In this document: positions 26,450-36,924 of the stretch, in pieces
Layout: every line of letters begins with the position of its first letter
Numbering within the stretch: position 1 is the first letter of the stretch
Assembly: GCF_002210225.1 (NCBI RefSeq)
Contig: NZ_MWUJ01000005.1
Coordinates: 1 to 64,000, forward strand
Direction of reading: 5' to 3'
Length of the DNA stretch: 64,000 bases
Source: Geofilum rhodophaeum
GTDB taxonomy: Bacteria > Bacteroidota > Bacteroidia > Bacteroidales > Marinilabiliaceae
Position numbers and translations under genes: made by a program
Notes under the pieces: generated by a model
Seen by the model: the letters and a program-made list of their open reading frames with translations, nothing else
Database searches by the model: none
Told to the model about the DNA's origin: nothing

Positions 26450-29400
26450 ATGAACAACACAGAACTACTGCACAAGGCCGCTGCAGCGCGCATCCTCTTG
26501 TTGGATGGCGCCATGGGCAGCCTTATTCAACAATACAAATTGAGTGAAGAGGGTTTCAGAGGAACTCGTTTTGCTGCACATAACTCTCCGGTACAGGGCA
26601 ACAACGATTTGTTGTCGCTGACCCGGCCCGACATTATCTCCAGCATTCATGAGCAATATCTGGAGGCGGGGTCCGACATTATTGAGACCAATACCTTTAA
26701 TGCCAATCGGATTTCGCAGGCCGATTACGGCATGGAAGATTTGGTGTACGAACTCAATAAGACTTCGGCAGCTCTGGCTGCCGAAGCGGCTAAAAAGTTC
26801 AGTACCCCTGAGCGTCCCCGCTTTGTGGCGGGCTCCATGGGTCCCACCAATAAAACCGCCTCCTTATCGCCCGATGTGAACAATCCCGGTTACCGGGCAG
26901 TGTCTTTCGACGATTTGGCCGAAGTTTATGCCGAGCAGGCCGCCGGCCTGCTCGACGGGGGCGCCGACATTTTACTGCTCGAAACCATTTTTGATACCCT
27001 CAACGCCAAGGCCGCTCTTTTTGGTATCCGCCGGGAGCTGCGTAAGCGCAATATCGAAGACTTCCCGATTATGGTTTCGGTCACCGTGGCCGATGCCAGC
27101 GGGCGCACCTTGTCGGGACAAACCCTGGAGGCTTTTATCATTTCAGTATCGCACGAGCCCTTGTTTTCCATTGGACTGAACTGTTCCTTTGGGGCTTCGG
27201 ATTTGCGCATGTATGTGGAGGAGTTGGGACGGAAGGTCCCCTTTTACGTAAGTGCCTATCCCAATGCCGGTCTGCCCAACCAGTTTGGCGAATACGACGA
27301 AACGCCCGAGCAAATGGCGCCCCAGATTCTGGACTATCTGAAGCAGGGTTTGGTGAATATTGTGGGCGGCTGTTGCGGAACAACGCCCAGGCACATTGCG
27401 GCCTTTGCTGCCTTACTTAAGGACGGTCGGCCCCACGTCCCCCCTCAGCTGGAGGTCACCACGCGTTTGAGTGGTTTGGAGCCCTTGAGTATCGATAAGA
27501 CTTCCAACTTTGTGAACGTGGGGGAGCGGACCAATGTGGCGGGGTCGAAGAAATTTGCACGGCTCATTCGTGATGAAAAATACGAGGAGGCACTTTCGGT
27601 GGCGCGCGACCAGGTAGAAGGGGGTGCGCAAATCATCGATGTGAACATGGACGACGCCATGCTCGATGCCAGAAAGGAGATGGTTACCTTTTTGAATCTG
27701 ATGGCTGCCGAACCTGAAATTGCCCGTCTCCCGGTTATGATCGACTCCTCGCGCTGGGAAGTTTTGGAGGCGGGACTCAAATGCCTGCAGGGCAAATGTG
27801 TGGTCAATTCCATCAGTCTCAAAGAAGGGGAAGCTCCCTTTTTGGAGCAGGCACGTTTGCTGTGCGATTATGGCGCTGCCGTGGTGGTGATGGCCTTTGA
27901 TGAAAAGGGGCAGGCCGATAGTTTTGAACGCCGCATTGAGATTTGCGAGCGGGCCTACCGCTTGCTTACCGAGACGGTGAAACTGCCGCCCCAGGACATC
28001 ATCTTCGATCCCAATGTGCTGGCTATTGCTACCGGGATTGAGGAGCACAACAATTATGCGGTGGACTACATTAAAGCCACCCGATGGATCAAAGAAAATC
28101 TGCCTTATGCCCGGGTGAGTGGCGGCGTAAGCAACCTGTCCTTTTCCTTCAGGGGCAACGACACCGTTCGGGAGGCCATCCATTCGGTTTTTCTGTACTA
28201 CGCCATTCAGGCGGGAATGGATATGGGAATTGTGAATCCCGGTATGTTGCAGATTTACGACCAAATTGAACCCGATTTGCTGGAGCTGGTGGAGGATGTG
28301 GTGTTGAACCGTCGCGCCGATGCTACCGAGCGTCTTATTGATAAGGCCGAGGCCTACAAGCTGGCGAAAGAAGGAGGCGTTGCTGCAGCCCGGGATGCCT
28401 GGCGCGACGAGCCGCTCGAAAAGCGTCTGCACCACAGTCTTATTAAAGGGATAGCCGATTACATTGAGGAAGACCTGGCCGAGGCGCGGACCAAGTACCC
28501 CTTTGCCCTCGACATTATTGAACAGCCTCTGATGGATGGTATGAACATCGTAGGGGGCCTTTTTGGAGCAGGAAAAATGTTCCTGCCCCAGGTGGTTAAA
28601 ACCGCCCGGGTGATGAAAAAGGCCGTGGCCTGGTTGCAGCCCTTTATTGAAGAAGAAAAGCGGGCTTCCGGTGCAGAACCCACCAAGGCCGGTCGCATCT
28701 TGATGGCCACCGTAAAGGGCGATGTGCACGATATTGGAAAGAACATCGTGGGGGTAATACTGGCTTGCAACAATTACGATGTCATTGATTTGGGCGTGAT
28801 GGTACCGGCCGATCGTATTTTACAGGAGGCGGTTGAAAGGGAAGTGGATGTTGTGGGACTGAGTGGACTCATTACGCCTTCTTTGGAAGAGATGGTGAAT
28901 GTGGGTCGGGAGATGGAGCGGCGCGGGATGAAGCTGCCGTTGTTGATTGGCGGGGCAACGACTTCCAGCGTGCATACTGCGGTTAAAATTGACCCGGTGT
29001 ATTCGGGCCCGGTGGTGTATGTCAAGGATGCCTCGACCAGCGCTCAGGTGGTTGGCGGCCTCTTGTCGCGCGATCGGGAGAACTATGCCAAAGGCGTTGC
29101 TGCTGAGTACGAACGTCTTCGGGTGGCCAATGCCGGAAAGAAAGAACGGAAGTATCTGGCCATCGAAGAGGCACGTAAGCGTAAGTACGTCATCGACTGG
29201 GATAAGGCGGCTCCGGTGCTCCCCAAAAAGCCCGGTTTGCATGTGCTGGACGATTATCCGATTGCTGAATTGCTGCCCTTTATCGATTGGACTTTCTTTT
29301 TCCATGCCTGGCGCCTGACGGGAAGTTATGAGGGGATTGAGGGCGTGGTGGATGCTGCCTCTGAAGAGGAGTGGCTGAAGCGCTTTGGTAGTGAGGATGC

Positions 29401-30184
29401 CAAAGCACGAGCCAGGGAGGCGGTAAAGCTTTGGCGAGATGCCCAGGCTATGTTGCAACGCATACAAAAAGATAAAATGCTGAAGGCACGGGGCGTTTTT
29501 GCCCTATACCCCGCCAACAGCGTGGGCGACGACATTGAAGTCTACCACCCTGAGCGGCCCCAAGAGCATTTATTTACCTTTCATCATATTCGCGAACAGC
29601 AGGAAAAGCCGGGCAAGGAACATTATTACTGTCTCTCAGATTTTGTGGCCCCAAAGGAGAGTGGGAAACAGGATTATATCGGCGGTTTTGCCGTGAGTGC
29701 CGGAGAGGGTATTGAGCCCTGGATTGCTCAATTTGAGGCCGACGATGACGATTACAGTGCCATTTTGTTGAAGGCCCTGGCCGACCGTCTGGCGGAGGCT
29801 TTTGCGGAGCTGCTGCACTTTAGGGTGCGTAAGGAGTTTTGGGCTTATGCACCCGATGAAGCTTTTGATCACCACAACCTGATTCGCGAGCGCTACCGGG
29901 GCATTCGTCCCGCCCTGGGCTATCCGGCCTGCCCCGATCACAGCGAAAAGGCCACGCTTTTCAAGTGGTTACAGGCTGAAGAAAAGGCGGGCATTTCGCT
30001 CACCGAGCATTTTAGTATGTATCCCAATGCCGCCGTCAGTGGCATCTATCTGGCACATCCTGAGGCCATTTACTTTGGCGTGGGCAATATTCAGCGCGAT
30101 CAGGTGGAGGATTTGGCGCGTCGAAAGGGCGTACCCGCCCAGGAGGTGGAAAAATGGATGCCGTCCAATCTCGCCTATCGTTAA
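26450..30184 (+). CDS. metH: Cobalamin-dependent methionine synthase
   Basis: This 1244-residue enzyme methylates homocysteine with methyl-tetrahydrofolate through a bound cobalamin. All modules are present. The homocysteine domain spans about 1-325, with zinc ligands in GLNCSF and VGGCCGTTP. The pterin domain spans about 345-610 ([16 protein letters not shown]). The cobalamin cap follows, then the Rossmann domain with DVHDIGKN (cobalt-ligand His about 760), then the C-terminal AdoMet reactivation domain ([15 protein letters not shown]). The start is ATG 26450 ([10 protein letters not shown]), not the earlier in-frame codon at 26384, which overlaps a promoter box. It leads a metH-metF-aldehyde dehydrogenase-recX run. 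Confidence 0.97.
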   Translation: MNNTELLHKAAAARILLLDGAMGSLIQQYKLSEEGFRGTRFAAHNSPVQGNNDLLSLTRPDIISSIHEQYLEAGSDIIETNTFNANRISQADYGMEDLVYELNKTSAALAAEAAKKFSTPERPRFVAGSMGPTNKTASLSPDVNNPGYRAVSFDDLAEVYAEQAAGLLDGGADILLLETIFDTLNAKAALFGIRRELRKRNIEDFPIMVSVTVADASGRTLSGQTLEAFIISVSHEPLFSIGLNCSFGASDLRMYVEELGRKVPFYVSAYPNAGLPNQFGEYDETPEQMAPQILDYLKQGLVNIVGGCCGTTPRHIAAFAALLKDGRPHVPPQLEVTTRLSGLEPLSIDKTSNFVNVGERTNVAGSKKFARLIRDEKYEEALSVARDQVEGGAQIIDVNMDDAMLDARKEMVTFLNLMAAEPEIARLPVMIDSSRWEVLEAGLKCLQGKCVVNSISLKEGEAPFLEQARLLCDYGAAVVVMAFDEKGQADSFERRIEICERAYRLLTETVKLPPQDIIFDPNVLAIATGIEEHNNYAVDYIKATRWIKENLPYARVSGGVSNLSFSFRGNDTVREAIHSVFLYYAIQAGMDMGIVNPGMLQIYDQIEPDLLELVEDVVLNRRADATERLIDKAEAYKLAKEGGVAAARDAWRDEPLEKRLHHSLIKGIADYIEEDLAEARTKYPFALDIIEQPLMDGMNIVGGLFGAGKMFLPQVVKTARVMKKAVAWLQPFIEEEKRASGAEPTKAGRILMATVKGDVHDIGKNIVGVILACNNYDVIDLGVMVPADRILQEAVEREVDVVGLSGLITPSLEEMVNVGREMERRGMKLPLLIGGATTSSVHTAVKIDPVYSGPVVYVKDASTSAQVVGGLLSRDRENYAKGVAAEYERLRVANAGKKERKYLAIEEARKRKYVIDWDKAAPVLPKKPGLHVLDDYPIAELLPFIDWTFFFHAWRLTGSYEGIEGVVDAASEEEWLKRFGSEDAKARAREAVKLWRDAQAMLQRIQKDKMLKARGVFALYPANSVGDDIEVYHPERPQEHLFTFHHIREQQEKPGKEHYYCLSDFVAPKESGKQDYIGGFAVSAGEGIEPWIAQFEADDDDYSAILLKALADRLAEAFAELLHFRVRKEFWAYAPDEAFDHHNLIRERYRGIRPALGYPACPDHSEKATLFKWLQAEEKAGISLTEHFSMYPNAAVSGIYLAHPEAIYFGVGNIQRDQVEDLARRKGVPAQEVEKWMPSNLAYR

Positions 30185-30222
30185 TTGCTTAAAAGATACA
30201 TAACCCGGATAAATTGTTTTTT

Positions 30223-31179
30223 ATGACCACCGCAGCCCAAAGCATAAGGGAGCTTAAGGCTCCTGCTTTTTCCTTTGAATTGTTGCCCCCGCTTAAGGGC
30301 AACAGCATCAGTCGGGTGTACCGCACCATCGATGCTCTAAAGGATTTTAAGCCTTTGTTTGTCAACATCACCTCGCATCGTGATGAGGTGGTTTTTCGAA
30401 GTGCGGACGGAGGCCTTTATGAGCGCAAGGTAACGCGTAAGCGACCCGGTACTGTCGCTGTGGCGGCTTCCATTAAGCACCGCTACGGCATACCGGTGGT
30501 GCCGCACATCATTTGCAGTGGTTTTACGCGCAGTGAAACGGAGTACGCCCTAATCGATCTTAATTTTTTGGGCATACACGATGTCTTGTTGCTGCGTGGC
30601 GATAAGGCGCAGCGCGATCGTTTTTACGAACCCGCTGAGGCAGGCAATGCCTATGCCATAGAATTGATAGAACAAGTCAACAACCTGAATAAGGGGGTGT
30701 TTTTAGACGAGACCCTGGCCGAGGCTTTTGAAACGCCCTTCAGTTTTGGGGTGGCGGGTTACCCTGAGAAGCATGAGGAGGCACCGAATTTGGATTCGGA
30801 CTTGTTTTGGTTGAAAAAGAAGGTGGATGCAGGGGCCGAATACGTGGTGACCCAGATGTTTTTTGACAACAGCAAGTATTTTGCTTTTGTGGAAAAGTGC
30901 AGGGCAGCCGGGATTACGGTGCCGATTGTGCCCGGCTTAAAGCCCATCACCCTGAAGAATCAGCTGACGGTGTTGCCCAAGATTTTCCATACCGATATTC
31001 CGGAGGACTTTGCCAAGGCTTTGCGGACTTGCAAGACCGATGAGGAGGCGGCTCGTGTGGGTGTGGAGTGGACCACCATGCAGGCCAGGGATTTGTTGGA
31101 CAATGGCGTAAAATTGTTGCACTTTTATACCATGATGGCCACCCAGAGCGTGCGTAAGGTGGCCGAGCAAATATATTGA
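30223..31179 (+). CDS. metF: 5,10-methylenetetrahydrofolate reductase
   Basis: This 318-residue FAD-dependent enzyme makes the methyl-tetrahydrofolate that MetH consumes. Visible are FSFELLPPLKGN at the start of the TIM barrel, VNITSHRDE, LLRGDKAQ, DAGAEYVVTQMFFDN and VPGLKPI, the expected order for MetF. The start is ATG 30223. It follows metH by 38 bases, so both halves of the methyl cycle are probably coexpressed. Confidence 0.95.
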   Translation: MTTAAQSIRELKAPAFSFELLPPLKGNSISRVYRTIDALKDFKPLFVNITSHRDEVVFRSADGGLYERKVTRKRPGTVAVAASIKHRYGIPVVPHIICSGFTRSETEYALIDLNFLGIHDVLLLRGDKAQRDRFYEPAEAGNAYAIELIEQVNNLNKGVFLDETLAEAFETPFSFGVAGYPEKHEEAPNLDSDLFWLKKKVDAGAEYVVTQMFFDNSKYFAFVEKCRAAGITVPIVPGLKPITLKNQLTVLPKIFHTDIPEDFAKALRTCKTDEEAARVGVEWTTMQARDLLDNGVKLLHFYTMMATQSVRKVAEQIY

Positions 31180-31192
31180 AAGGAGGCTCCCA

Positions 31193-32560
31193 ATGATGTT
31201 GAAGTCGATTAATCCAGCTACTGGCGAGGTGGTGCGCAGTTATGAAGAATGGGAATGGGCTGCTGTGGATGAGGCGCTCGACGATGCACAAACCCTCTGG
31301 TACCAATGGCGGCGCAGCAATGTTGAAGAAAGGGTGGACTTGCTGCAAACTTTAGCGCAGCAGTTGGAGCAGCAGAAGGAGGGACTGGCTTTTACGATGG
31401 CGCTGGAGATGGGCAAGCCACTGAAGGAGGCTCGTGCCGAGTTGGAAAAATGTGCCTGGGTCTGTCGCTATTATGCGGATAATGGTCCCGCCTTTTTGAG
31501 GTCGATGGACGTCCCCACCGAATACAGCAGGTCTTATGTGAGTTTTCAGTCGCTGGGACCCGTACTGGCCATTATGCCCTGGAATTATCCTTTTTGGCAG
31601 GTCTTTCGCTTTGCTGCCCCGGCGCTTCTGGCCGGGAACACCGTTCTTTTGAAACATGCATCCAACGTGCCGGCCTGTGCTTTGGCAATTGAACAGCTGT
31701 TTTTGGATGCAGGTTTTCCTTCCAAAGTCTTTCAAACCTTATTGATCAGCAGTAGAAAGATTGATCGGGTCATTGGCGATCGCAGGGTACAGGCGGTTAC
31801 TTTTACCGGCAGCACGCCGGCGGGTCGCAGCGTGGCCGAACTGGCGGGTCGACATTTGAAGAAATCGGTGTTGGAACTGGGGGGCAGTGACCCCTATTTG
31901 ATTTTGGCAGATGCCGACCTCGACAGGGCTGCTGCCCTGTGTGTGCAGGCGCGTTTGGCCAATGCGGGACAAAGTTGTATCTCGGCCAAGCGTTTTATTG
32001 TGGAGGCGCCTGTTTACGAAGCTTTTACCGAGAAAGTATGTGCTTTGATGAGGGCTGCTGTAGTGGGCGACCCCATGGAGGAGGGGACGGAGGTGGGACC
32101 GCTGGCCCGGAACAATCTGCGCCTTGATCTGGAGGCTCAGGTGAACAACAGTGTGCACAAGGGTGCCCGACTCTTATTGGGGGGCAATCCGGAAGCCTAT
32201 CCTGCTGCTTTTTATCCGCCCACGGTGCTGGCCGATGTTAAGCCCGGAATGCCAGCCTATCATGAAGAACTGTTTGGCCCCGTGGCTGTTCTTATAAAAG
32301 CAAGCGATGCGGATGAGGCCGTTTGTCTGGCCAACGACACCAGTTTTGGCTTGGGCGCCGCTGTCTTTACCGCTGATGCCGAAAAAGGGCGGAAGCTGGC
32401 CGAATTTGAATTGGAAGCAGGATGTTGCTTTGTTAATGATTTTGTTCGTTCCGATCCGCGCCTGCCCTTTGGTGGAATCAAGGAAAGTGGCTATGGGCGT
32501 GAGCTTGGCCTTTGGGGCCTGCATGAATTTATGAACCTCAAGACTGTGGTGCTGCGCTGA
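31193..32560 (+). CDS. NAD(P)-dependent aldehyde dehydrogenase, succinate-semialdehyde type
   Basis: This 455-residue protein has the aldehyde dehydrogenase fold with cofactor-site TFTGSTPAGRSVAELAG, the general base Glu in VLELGGSDP and the nucleophilic Cys in NAGQSCISAKRF. Length and the MALEMGKPLKEARAE segment resemble GabD/Sad-type succinate-semialdehyde dehydrogenases, but the specificity is not certain. A good ribosome-binding site (AAAGGAGG) lies ahead of its ATG, rare in this window. It overlaps recX by one base, and its link to the methionine genes is probably only positional. Confidence 0.88.
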   Translation: MMLKSINPATGEVVRSYEEWEWAAVDEALDDAQTLWYQWRRSNVEERVDLLQTLAQQLEQQKEGLAFTMALEMGKPLKEARAELEKCAWVCRYYADNGPAFLRSMDVPTEYSRSYVSFQSLGPVLAIMPWNYPFWQVFRFAAPALLAGNTVLLKHASNVPACALAIEQLFLDAGFPSKVFQTLLISSRKIDRVIGDRRVQAVTFTGSTPAGRSVAELAGRHLKKSVLELGGSDPYLILADADLDRAAALCVQARLANAGQSCISAKRFIVEAPVYEAFTEKVCALMRAAVVGDPMEEGTEVGPLARNNLRLDLEAQVNNSVHKGARLLLGGNPEAYPAAFYPPTVLADVKPGMPAYHEELFGPVAVLIKASDADEAVCLANDTSFGLGAAVFTADAEKGRKLAEFELEAGCCFVNDFVRSDPRLPFGGIKESGYGRELGLWGLHEFMNLKTVVLR

Positions 32561-33027
32561 TGGAATTGGAGAAAGCTTATCAGAAGATTACTGCGCTTTG
32601 TGCGCGTCGGGAGTATTGCTGTTCCGACATTCGCGCTAAGTTGTTGAAGTGGGAGCTGGAGGCCGGAGAGGTAGAGCAATTGATGCAACAGCTGATTCAG
32701 CAGGATTTTATTAATGAGGGGCGCTATGCCGGCGTGTATGTGCGCGATAAGGCCCGTTTTAATAAGTGGGGACCCACAAAAATTATTTGGAATCTGCGCC
32801 AGAAGGGCTTGTCTGAAGAGGTGATAAAGGATGCATTGGCCACGTTGGAGGAAGATGTTTTTGGCAGTCAATTGGAGCAGGGGCTGCGCCAGAAGCTGCG
32901 TTTGCTGCGTCAGGATGATCCCTACAAGAGAAAGCAGGCCTTGCTTCGCTTTGGGGCTTCCCGGGGTTTTGCATTTGAGGAGATTGCTGCGGTGCTTGAT
33001 CGTTTGAAAGCTGAAGGTTTGTTGTAG
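32560..33027 (+). CDS. recX: Regulatory protein RecX
   Basis: This 155-residue all-helical protein has three RecX-type repeats: CARREYCCSDIRAKLLKWEL, DFINEGRYAGVYVRDKARFN with the KWGPTKI motif, and RQKGLSEEVIKDAL. RecX binds RecA filaments and limits recombination. Its ATG overlaps the aldehyde dehydrogenase TGA (TGATG), indicating translational coupling. No recA gene is in the window. Confidence 0.87.
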   Translation: MELEKAYQKITALCARREYCCSDIRAKLLKWELEAGEVEQLMQQLIQQDFINEGRYAGVYVRDKARFNKWGPTKIIWNLRQKGLSEEVIKDALATLEEDVFGSQLEQGLRQKLRLLRQDDPYKRKQALLRFGASRGFAFEEIAAVLDRLKAEGLL

Positions 33028-33063
33028 CCGGACGGTTGTCCATATTTATTGGTGTTTACGCAG

Positions 33064-33933
33064 CTAAGTATGGCGTTGGAGAATTTTTCCGGGTTGAAAG
33101 GTAAATACAATTCCCGGCAGGGCGGTGAGGGCTGAGGCTACATAGAACAGCAGACTCAGGGCAACGGCTGTGTCTTCGTTGATGCCCAGGTATTGTGCTC
33201 CCCATAAGAATACGAGTTCGCGTGCACCAATGCCTCCTAAGGTGATGGGTACCGAGCCGGCGATGGCCGAGAGGAAGAAGAGGAACAAATAGGCGTTGAA
33301 GGGTTCTCCTGCGGAGGTGGGCAGCGCTTGCAGCAGGAGGAGGGCAGCCAGCATTTGCAGGAGCTGTGTCATCAAGGCCCAGCCCAGGGTTGGGGCCCAA
33401 GCCGGCAGCAGGGATGCGTTGAAGAGGCGCAGAAAGAGCCAGAACGCCACCACCACCATGGGAATGCCTGTCCATGCCCAGTCCTTTAAGGGCAGGGGAT
33501 AGTCTAAAAAGGGCAAAAGCACCAATAGAAACACGACAATTACCGTCAGGCCGCTGATGCGATCGGAAAGTATGGCCCCCAGTGTTTTGCGCAAATTGCT
33601 GTTGAGGTGCTTGCCCAGTAAATAGACCTTGAAGCCATCCCCACCTACACCCCCGGGTAAAAAGAGGTTGTAAAACAGTCCCAGCCAGTAGAGGCGGATG
33701 TTTTCGAGGTGATTGATGGGTATGGGGATGCGTTGGAAAAGAACCTTTAAGCGGAACGCTGCAGCAATTTGCGAAAGGGCATAGGAACAGAGGGCAGCCA
33801 GCAGCCAGGGGCTGTGTGCCGCACGCAGTTCACGGGCGATGTTGTGGAGGTTAATGTGCGAAAATACATAGTACAGGGCAAAGCCGCTGATGATGATTTT
33901 CAAAAGGAGTTTTATGGTTTTCTGGTGCTTCAT
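33064..33933 (-). CDS. YbhN/UPF0104 (lysylphosphatidylglycerol synthase TM region) family membrane protein
   Basis: This 289-residue integral membrane protein has seven or eight hydrophobic segments. The motif NLFLPGGVGGDGFKVYLLGK and the later GSVPITLGGIGARELVFLWG are characteristic of the MprF-flippase/UPF0104 family, which is thought to move or hold lipids. No synthase domain is attached, so aminoacyl-lipid synthesis is not implied. Start is ATG 33933. It lies downstream of the KamA-like gene by 57 bases and may share its transcript. Confidence 0.82.
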   Translation of the reverse strand: MKHQKTIKLLLKIIISGFALYYVFSHINLHNIARELRAAHSPWLLAALCSYALSQIAAAFRLKVLFQRIPIPINHLENIRLYWLGLFYNLFLPGGVGGDGFKVYLLGKHLNSNLRKTLGAILSDRISGLTVIVVFLLVLLPFLDYPLPLKDWAWTGIPMVVVAFWLFLRLFNASLLPAWAPTLGWALMTQLLQMLAALLLLQALPTSAGEPFNAYLFLFFLSAIAGSVPITLGGIGARELVFLWGAQYLGINEDTAVALSLLFYVASALTALPGIVFTFQPGKILQRHT

Positions 33934-33990
33934 TGACCTCGCTTGCAAGCACAAAAATAAACTTTTTGTCCGATTGTCCCTCTGTTTTTT

Positions 33991-35298
33991 TTAATCGAGC
34001 AGCATTTCGGCCAATTCTTCTTCAAAAAAGAATTCCGTTTTTCCAAAGGCTGGTTGTAAATCGTCCATCCATAAAGCGTTGGGATCGTATTTGGCAAAGA
34101 AGGGGCGGGTGGCCCATTGGTTGTTTCGGCCCTGAATAAACTCGAGCACAAAGACTTTCTCACCATGTATTTCTGTGATGCCGCAAACCCGAACCTTTCC
34201 GGGGGTACAGGACATGCTGGGACCTCTGACGGTGCGTGCAATACCGCTAACGCGTGTGTAGGCGCGCTGAAAAATATCCCAGGCACGGTGCAGGCTTACC
34301 CCAAAGTACTCCTGCGCACCAGTATCGCGGGCAATGAACATATAGTAGGGGATGAGTCCCAGACCAACTTGCTTTTTCCACATGTCGGCCCAAACCTGGG
34401 CGCTGGCGTTGATGTGGTTAAGGAGGGGCGATTGGGTGCGAATTTGTGCTCCTGTGGCCCGTATTTTTTTTATGGCTTCTTGAACCGCCTCTGTTTCCAG
34501 TTCCCGGGGATGGTTAAAATGGGCCATGAAGGCCAGAGATTTTCCTGAGTCGCTGACTTTCTTAAATATTTGAAGTACTTCTTCGGCATCGGGGTCGCTC
34601 AAATAACGATAGGGCCAAAAGGAGAGCGATTTGGAGCCGATGCGTATAGTCTGCAAATGGGGTAAGTCGGCCTCAAGCAGGCGACTGATGTAGGTGTCGA
34701 GCACCGATGCCTTCATTACCATAGGGTCGCCGCCCGTTATAAGAAGATCGGAGATTTCTTTGTGTTGACGCAGATAGGCAATGACATTGTCTATTTCTTT
34801 CATGGCAAACTTCATGTTGTCCATGCCCGTGAATTGGGGCCAGCGAAAGCAGAAGGTACAATAGGCGTGGCAGGTTTGTCCCTGGGAGGGGAAAAACAAC
34901 ATGGTTTCGTTGTATTTGTGCTGAGCACCTGTGAGCTTTTCTCCGTTAACTTCGGGTACGTTGTGGGTTTGTCCCGCCGGATGGGGGTTGAGCTGATGTC
35001 TTATTTCGTCGGCTGTTTTACGCAGGGTGGCGGTGTCGGCTCCGGCGTCGACTGCTTTGGCCATTTTAGAAAAATGCTCGGGACTGAGCATTCCTTTTTG
35101 CGGGAAGTTGAGAATGAAAATGGGGTCGTTTTGATAGTTGTCCCAGTCGATGAGCTCATTAACTACATAGTTGTTTGTTTTGAAAGGCAGCACGTGTGCC
35201 ACAATTTCTATGCTCCGCAAATCCTCCTGCGACACTTGACTGATTTGTGGTATTTGACGGTAATTCCGTGCGGTATAAATCTGATACTTCATAGGCAT
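33991..35298 (-). CDS. KamA-like radical SAM protein (lysine 2,3-aminomutase family), substrate uncertain
   Basis: This protein of about 435 residues has the radical SAM cluster motif CHAYCTFC (Cys143, 147, 150), the SAM-binding LLITGGDPMVM, and a C-terminal segment CTPGKVRV where the Lys aligns with the PLP lysine of lysine 2,3-aminomutase. By eye, the Asp just before that motif in the lysine enzyme (VDAPGGGGK) is replaced by Ser/Met residues here, so lysine may not be the substrate. Start taken as ATG 35298 (or 35292). The longer open frame to 35451 covers the probable promoter and is not credible. The leader is about 150 bases. Confidence 0.8.
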   Translation of the reverse strand: MPMKYQIYTARNYRQIPQISQVSQEDLRSIEIVAHVLPFKTNNYVVNELIDWDNYQNDPIFILNFPQKGMLSPEHFSKMAKAVDAGADTATLRKTADEIRHQLNPHPAGQTHNVPEVNGEKLTGAQHKYNETMLFFPSQGQTCHAYCTFCFRWPQFTGMDNMKFAMKEIDNVIAYLRQHKEISDLLITGGDPMVMKASVLDTYISRLLEADLPHLQTIRIGSKSLSFWPYRYLSDPDAEEVLQIFKKVSDSGKSLAFMAHFNHPRELETEAVQEAIKKIRATGAQIRTQSPLLNHINASAQVWADMWKKQVGLGLIPYYMFIARDTGAQEYFGVSLHRAWDIFQRAYTRVSGIARTVRGPSMSCTPGKVRVCGITEIHGEKVFVLEFIQGRNNQWATRPFFAKYDPNALWMDDLQPAFGKTEFFFEEELAEMLLD

Positions 35299-35448
35299 AC
35301 TCGTAATTATATGTATATAAATAAATATGTGAGTCGATGTCTCATCTGTGGCAGTTTTCAAAGCTGCCATTGGCTCGCAATGGAACGTAAGAGGCCGGTT
35401 GTTATCGGATGATCGTGAGGTATTGGGCGCTTCTTCCCAATTTTCGTT

Positions 35449-35480
35449 CAAATATACGAAAAATCAGGGAGGCCGACAAG
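35449..35480 (-). promoter_or_regulatory. Putative promoter of the KamA-like gene
   Basis: Minus-strand TATATTTG (35456-35449) lies 20 bases after CTTG (35480-35477), one mismatch from TTTG. It gives a leader of roughly 150 bases to the ATG at 35298. Confidence 0.4.
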
Positions 35481-35502
35481 TGAATTTTCCAGCTGGCGGG
35501 GA

Positions 35503-36924
35503 CTAGCGCAGCACTTGTCCCCGATTGGTGTCGAGCTTCAAAAAGATGAAGAGCAGGATGGAGAAGCCCCACAGGGAGGAGCCTCCGTAACTGAAAAAGG
35601 GCAAAGGAATTCCTATCACTGGCGCCAGTCCGATGGTCATTCCGACATTTACAGCCAGGTGAAAAAAGAAGATGGCTGCCACGCCGTAGCCGTAGATGCG
35701 ACTGAAGGCGGAATGCTGTCGTTCGGCCAGGTAGGTGAGTCGCATCAGCAAAAACAGAAACAGAAGGATGACACTGGTGGTTCCCAAAAAGCCCCACTCT
35801 TCGCCAACGGTGCAGAAAATAAAATCGGTGCTCTGTTCGGGAACGAAATTGAACTTGGTTTGGGTTCCCTGTAAAAAGCCTTTCCCGGAAAAGCCTCCTG
35901 AGCCGATGGCTATTTTGGATTGATTTACGTTGTAGCCTGCTCCTTGCGGGTCGTTTTTCAGATTAAGCAGTACCAGAATGCGCGAGCGCTGGTACTCGCC
36001 CAGCATATTTTCATAAAAGTAGTCGGCACTGTAAGCGAAGCCTACCGACGACCAAAAAAGCAGCAAATAAATGCCGACGGTGGGCAAACGTCGCAGTAGG
36101 GCTTTAAAGCCCAAGCCAAGACTGGCCAGTCCCATGCCGCTAAGCAGGGCCAAATCGTGGTTGACGGCGCCGCTGTTAACCTGCATCAACAAGGCCATTA
36201 GTCCGTATACCCCCGCTGCTGCCCCCAGGGCCATGAGCGTTTCTTTTCGGTATTTGTGAAACAGAAGGATGGCAAAGAAGGTGCCTGCCATCAGCAACAG
36301 AATGCTGTAATTTGGGAGGAGGAGGGTGAGTACGAAGATGAGGGCGGCCAGCAGACCCAGTACCAGGACGTAGGGACTCATGCCTTGGCGATAGAAGGGC
36401 AGTAGAAAGGCCATGAAAACCAGGCCGGAACCCAGGTCGTTTTGAAGGACCAGGATGATGGCCGGCAACAACCATACGGAGCCCAGTAACAGCAGATCCT
36501 GCCAGCTGGTAAAGGAAAATTGGAAGCGGCTGAGCACACGTGCCAGGGTAAGGGCGGTTGCCACCTTAGCCAGTTCAACGGGCTGAAAACGGAAGGCCCC
36601 CAGTTGAAACCAGGACTTGGCGCCATTGACTTCCACGCCAACGATGAGGACGGCCAGCAGTAAGAGGATGCCCAGAATGTAGGAGGGGTAAGCAAATTCT
36701 ACGTAGAATTTGCTGTCGATGAGCAACAGGATACCAACGGTCAACAAGGAAAATCCAATCCAGATCAATTGTTTTACATACTCTTTGTTGGCGATCCAAA
36801 ATACGGGACTGTCGGCTTCGGTATTGGCGGCGTAGATGTTGACCCAGCCAAAACCAACCAGAAGCAGGTACAGTACAATGCTGACCCAATCGATACTTTG
36901 TGTGTTGCTATTCCTGCTGTGCAT
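35503..36924 (-). CDS. rodA: Rod shape-determining glycosyltransferase RodA
   Basis: This 473-residue SEDS-family membrane protein polymerises lipid II into glycan strands during cell elongation. About ten hydrophobic segments are seen, with the family stretches AKSWFQLGAFRFQPVELAK, GAGYNVNQSKIAIGSGG, the conserved Asp in VPEQSTDFIF, and GIPLPFFSYGGSS near the end. It is about 100 residues longer than E. coli RodA, mainly through an extra hydrophobic part in the middle (about 200-300), common in this phylum. Its start overlaps the mrdA stop by 17 bases. Confidence 0.95.
   Translation of the reverse strand: MHSRNSNTQSIDWVSIVLYLLLVGFGWVNIYAANTEADSPVFWIANKEYVKQLIWIGFSLLTVGILLLIDSKFYVEFAYPSYILGILLLLAVLIVGVEVNGAKSWFQLGAFRFQPVELAKVATALTLARVLSRFQFSFTSWQDLLLLGSVWLLPAIILVLQNDLGSGLVFMAFLLPFYRQGMSPYVLVLGLLAALIFVLTLLLPNYSILLLMAGTFFAILLFHKYRKETLMALGAAAGVYGLMALLMQVNSGAVNHDLALLSGMGLASLGLGFKALLRRLPTVGIYLLLFWSSVGFAYSADYFYENMLGEYQRSRILVLLNLKNDPQGAGYNVNQSKIAIGSGGFSGKGFLQGTQTKFNFVPEQSTDFIFCTVGEEWGFLGTTSVILLFLFLLMRLTYLAERQHSAFSRIYGYGVAAIFFFHLAVNVGMTIGLAPVIGIPLPFFSYGGSSLWGFSILLFIFLKLDTNRGQVLR

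Noticed and set aside
27413-28729. A 438-codon minus-strand frame antisense to metH
   Set aside because: It sits inside the catalytic domains of metH and shows no signal or family likeness.
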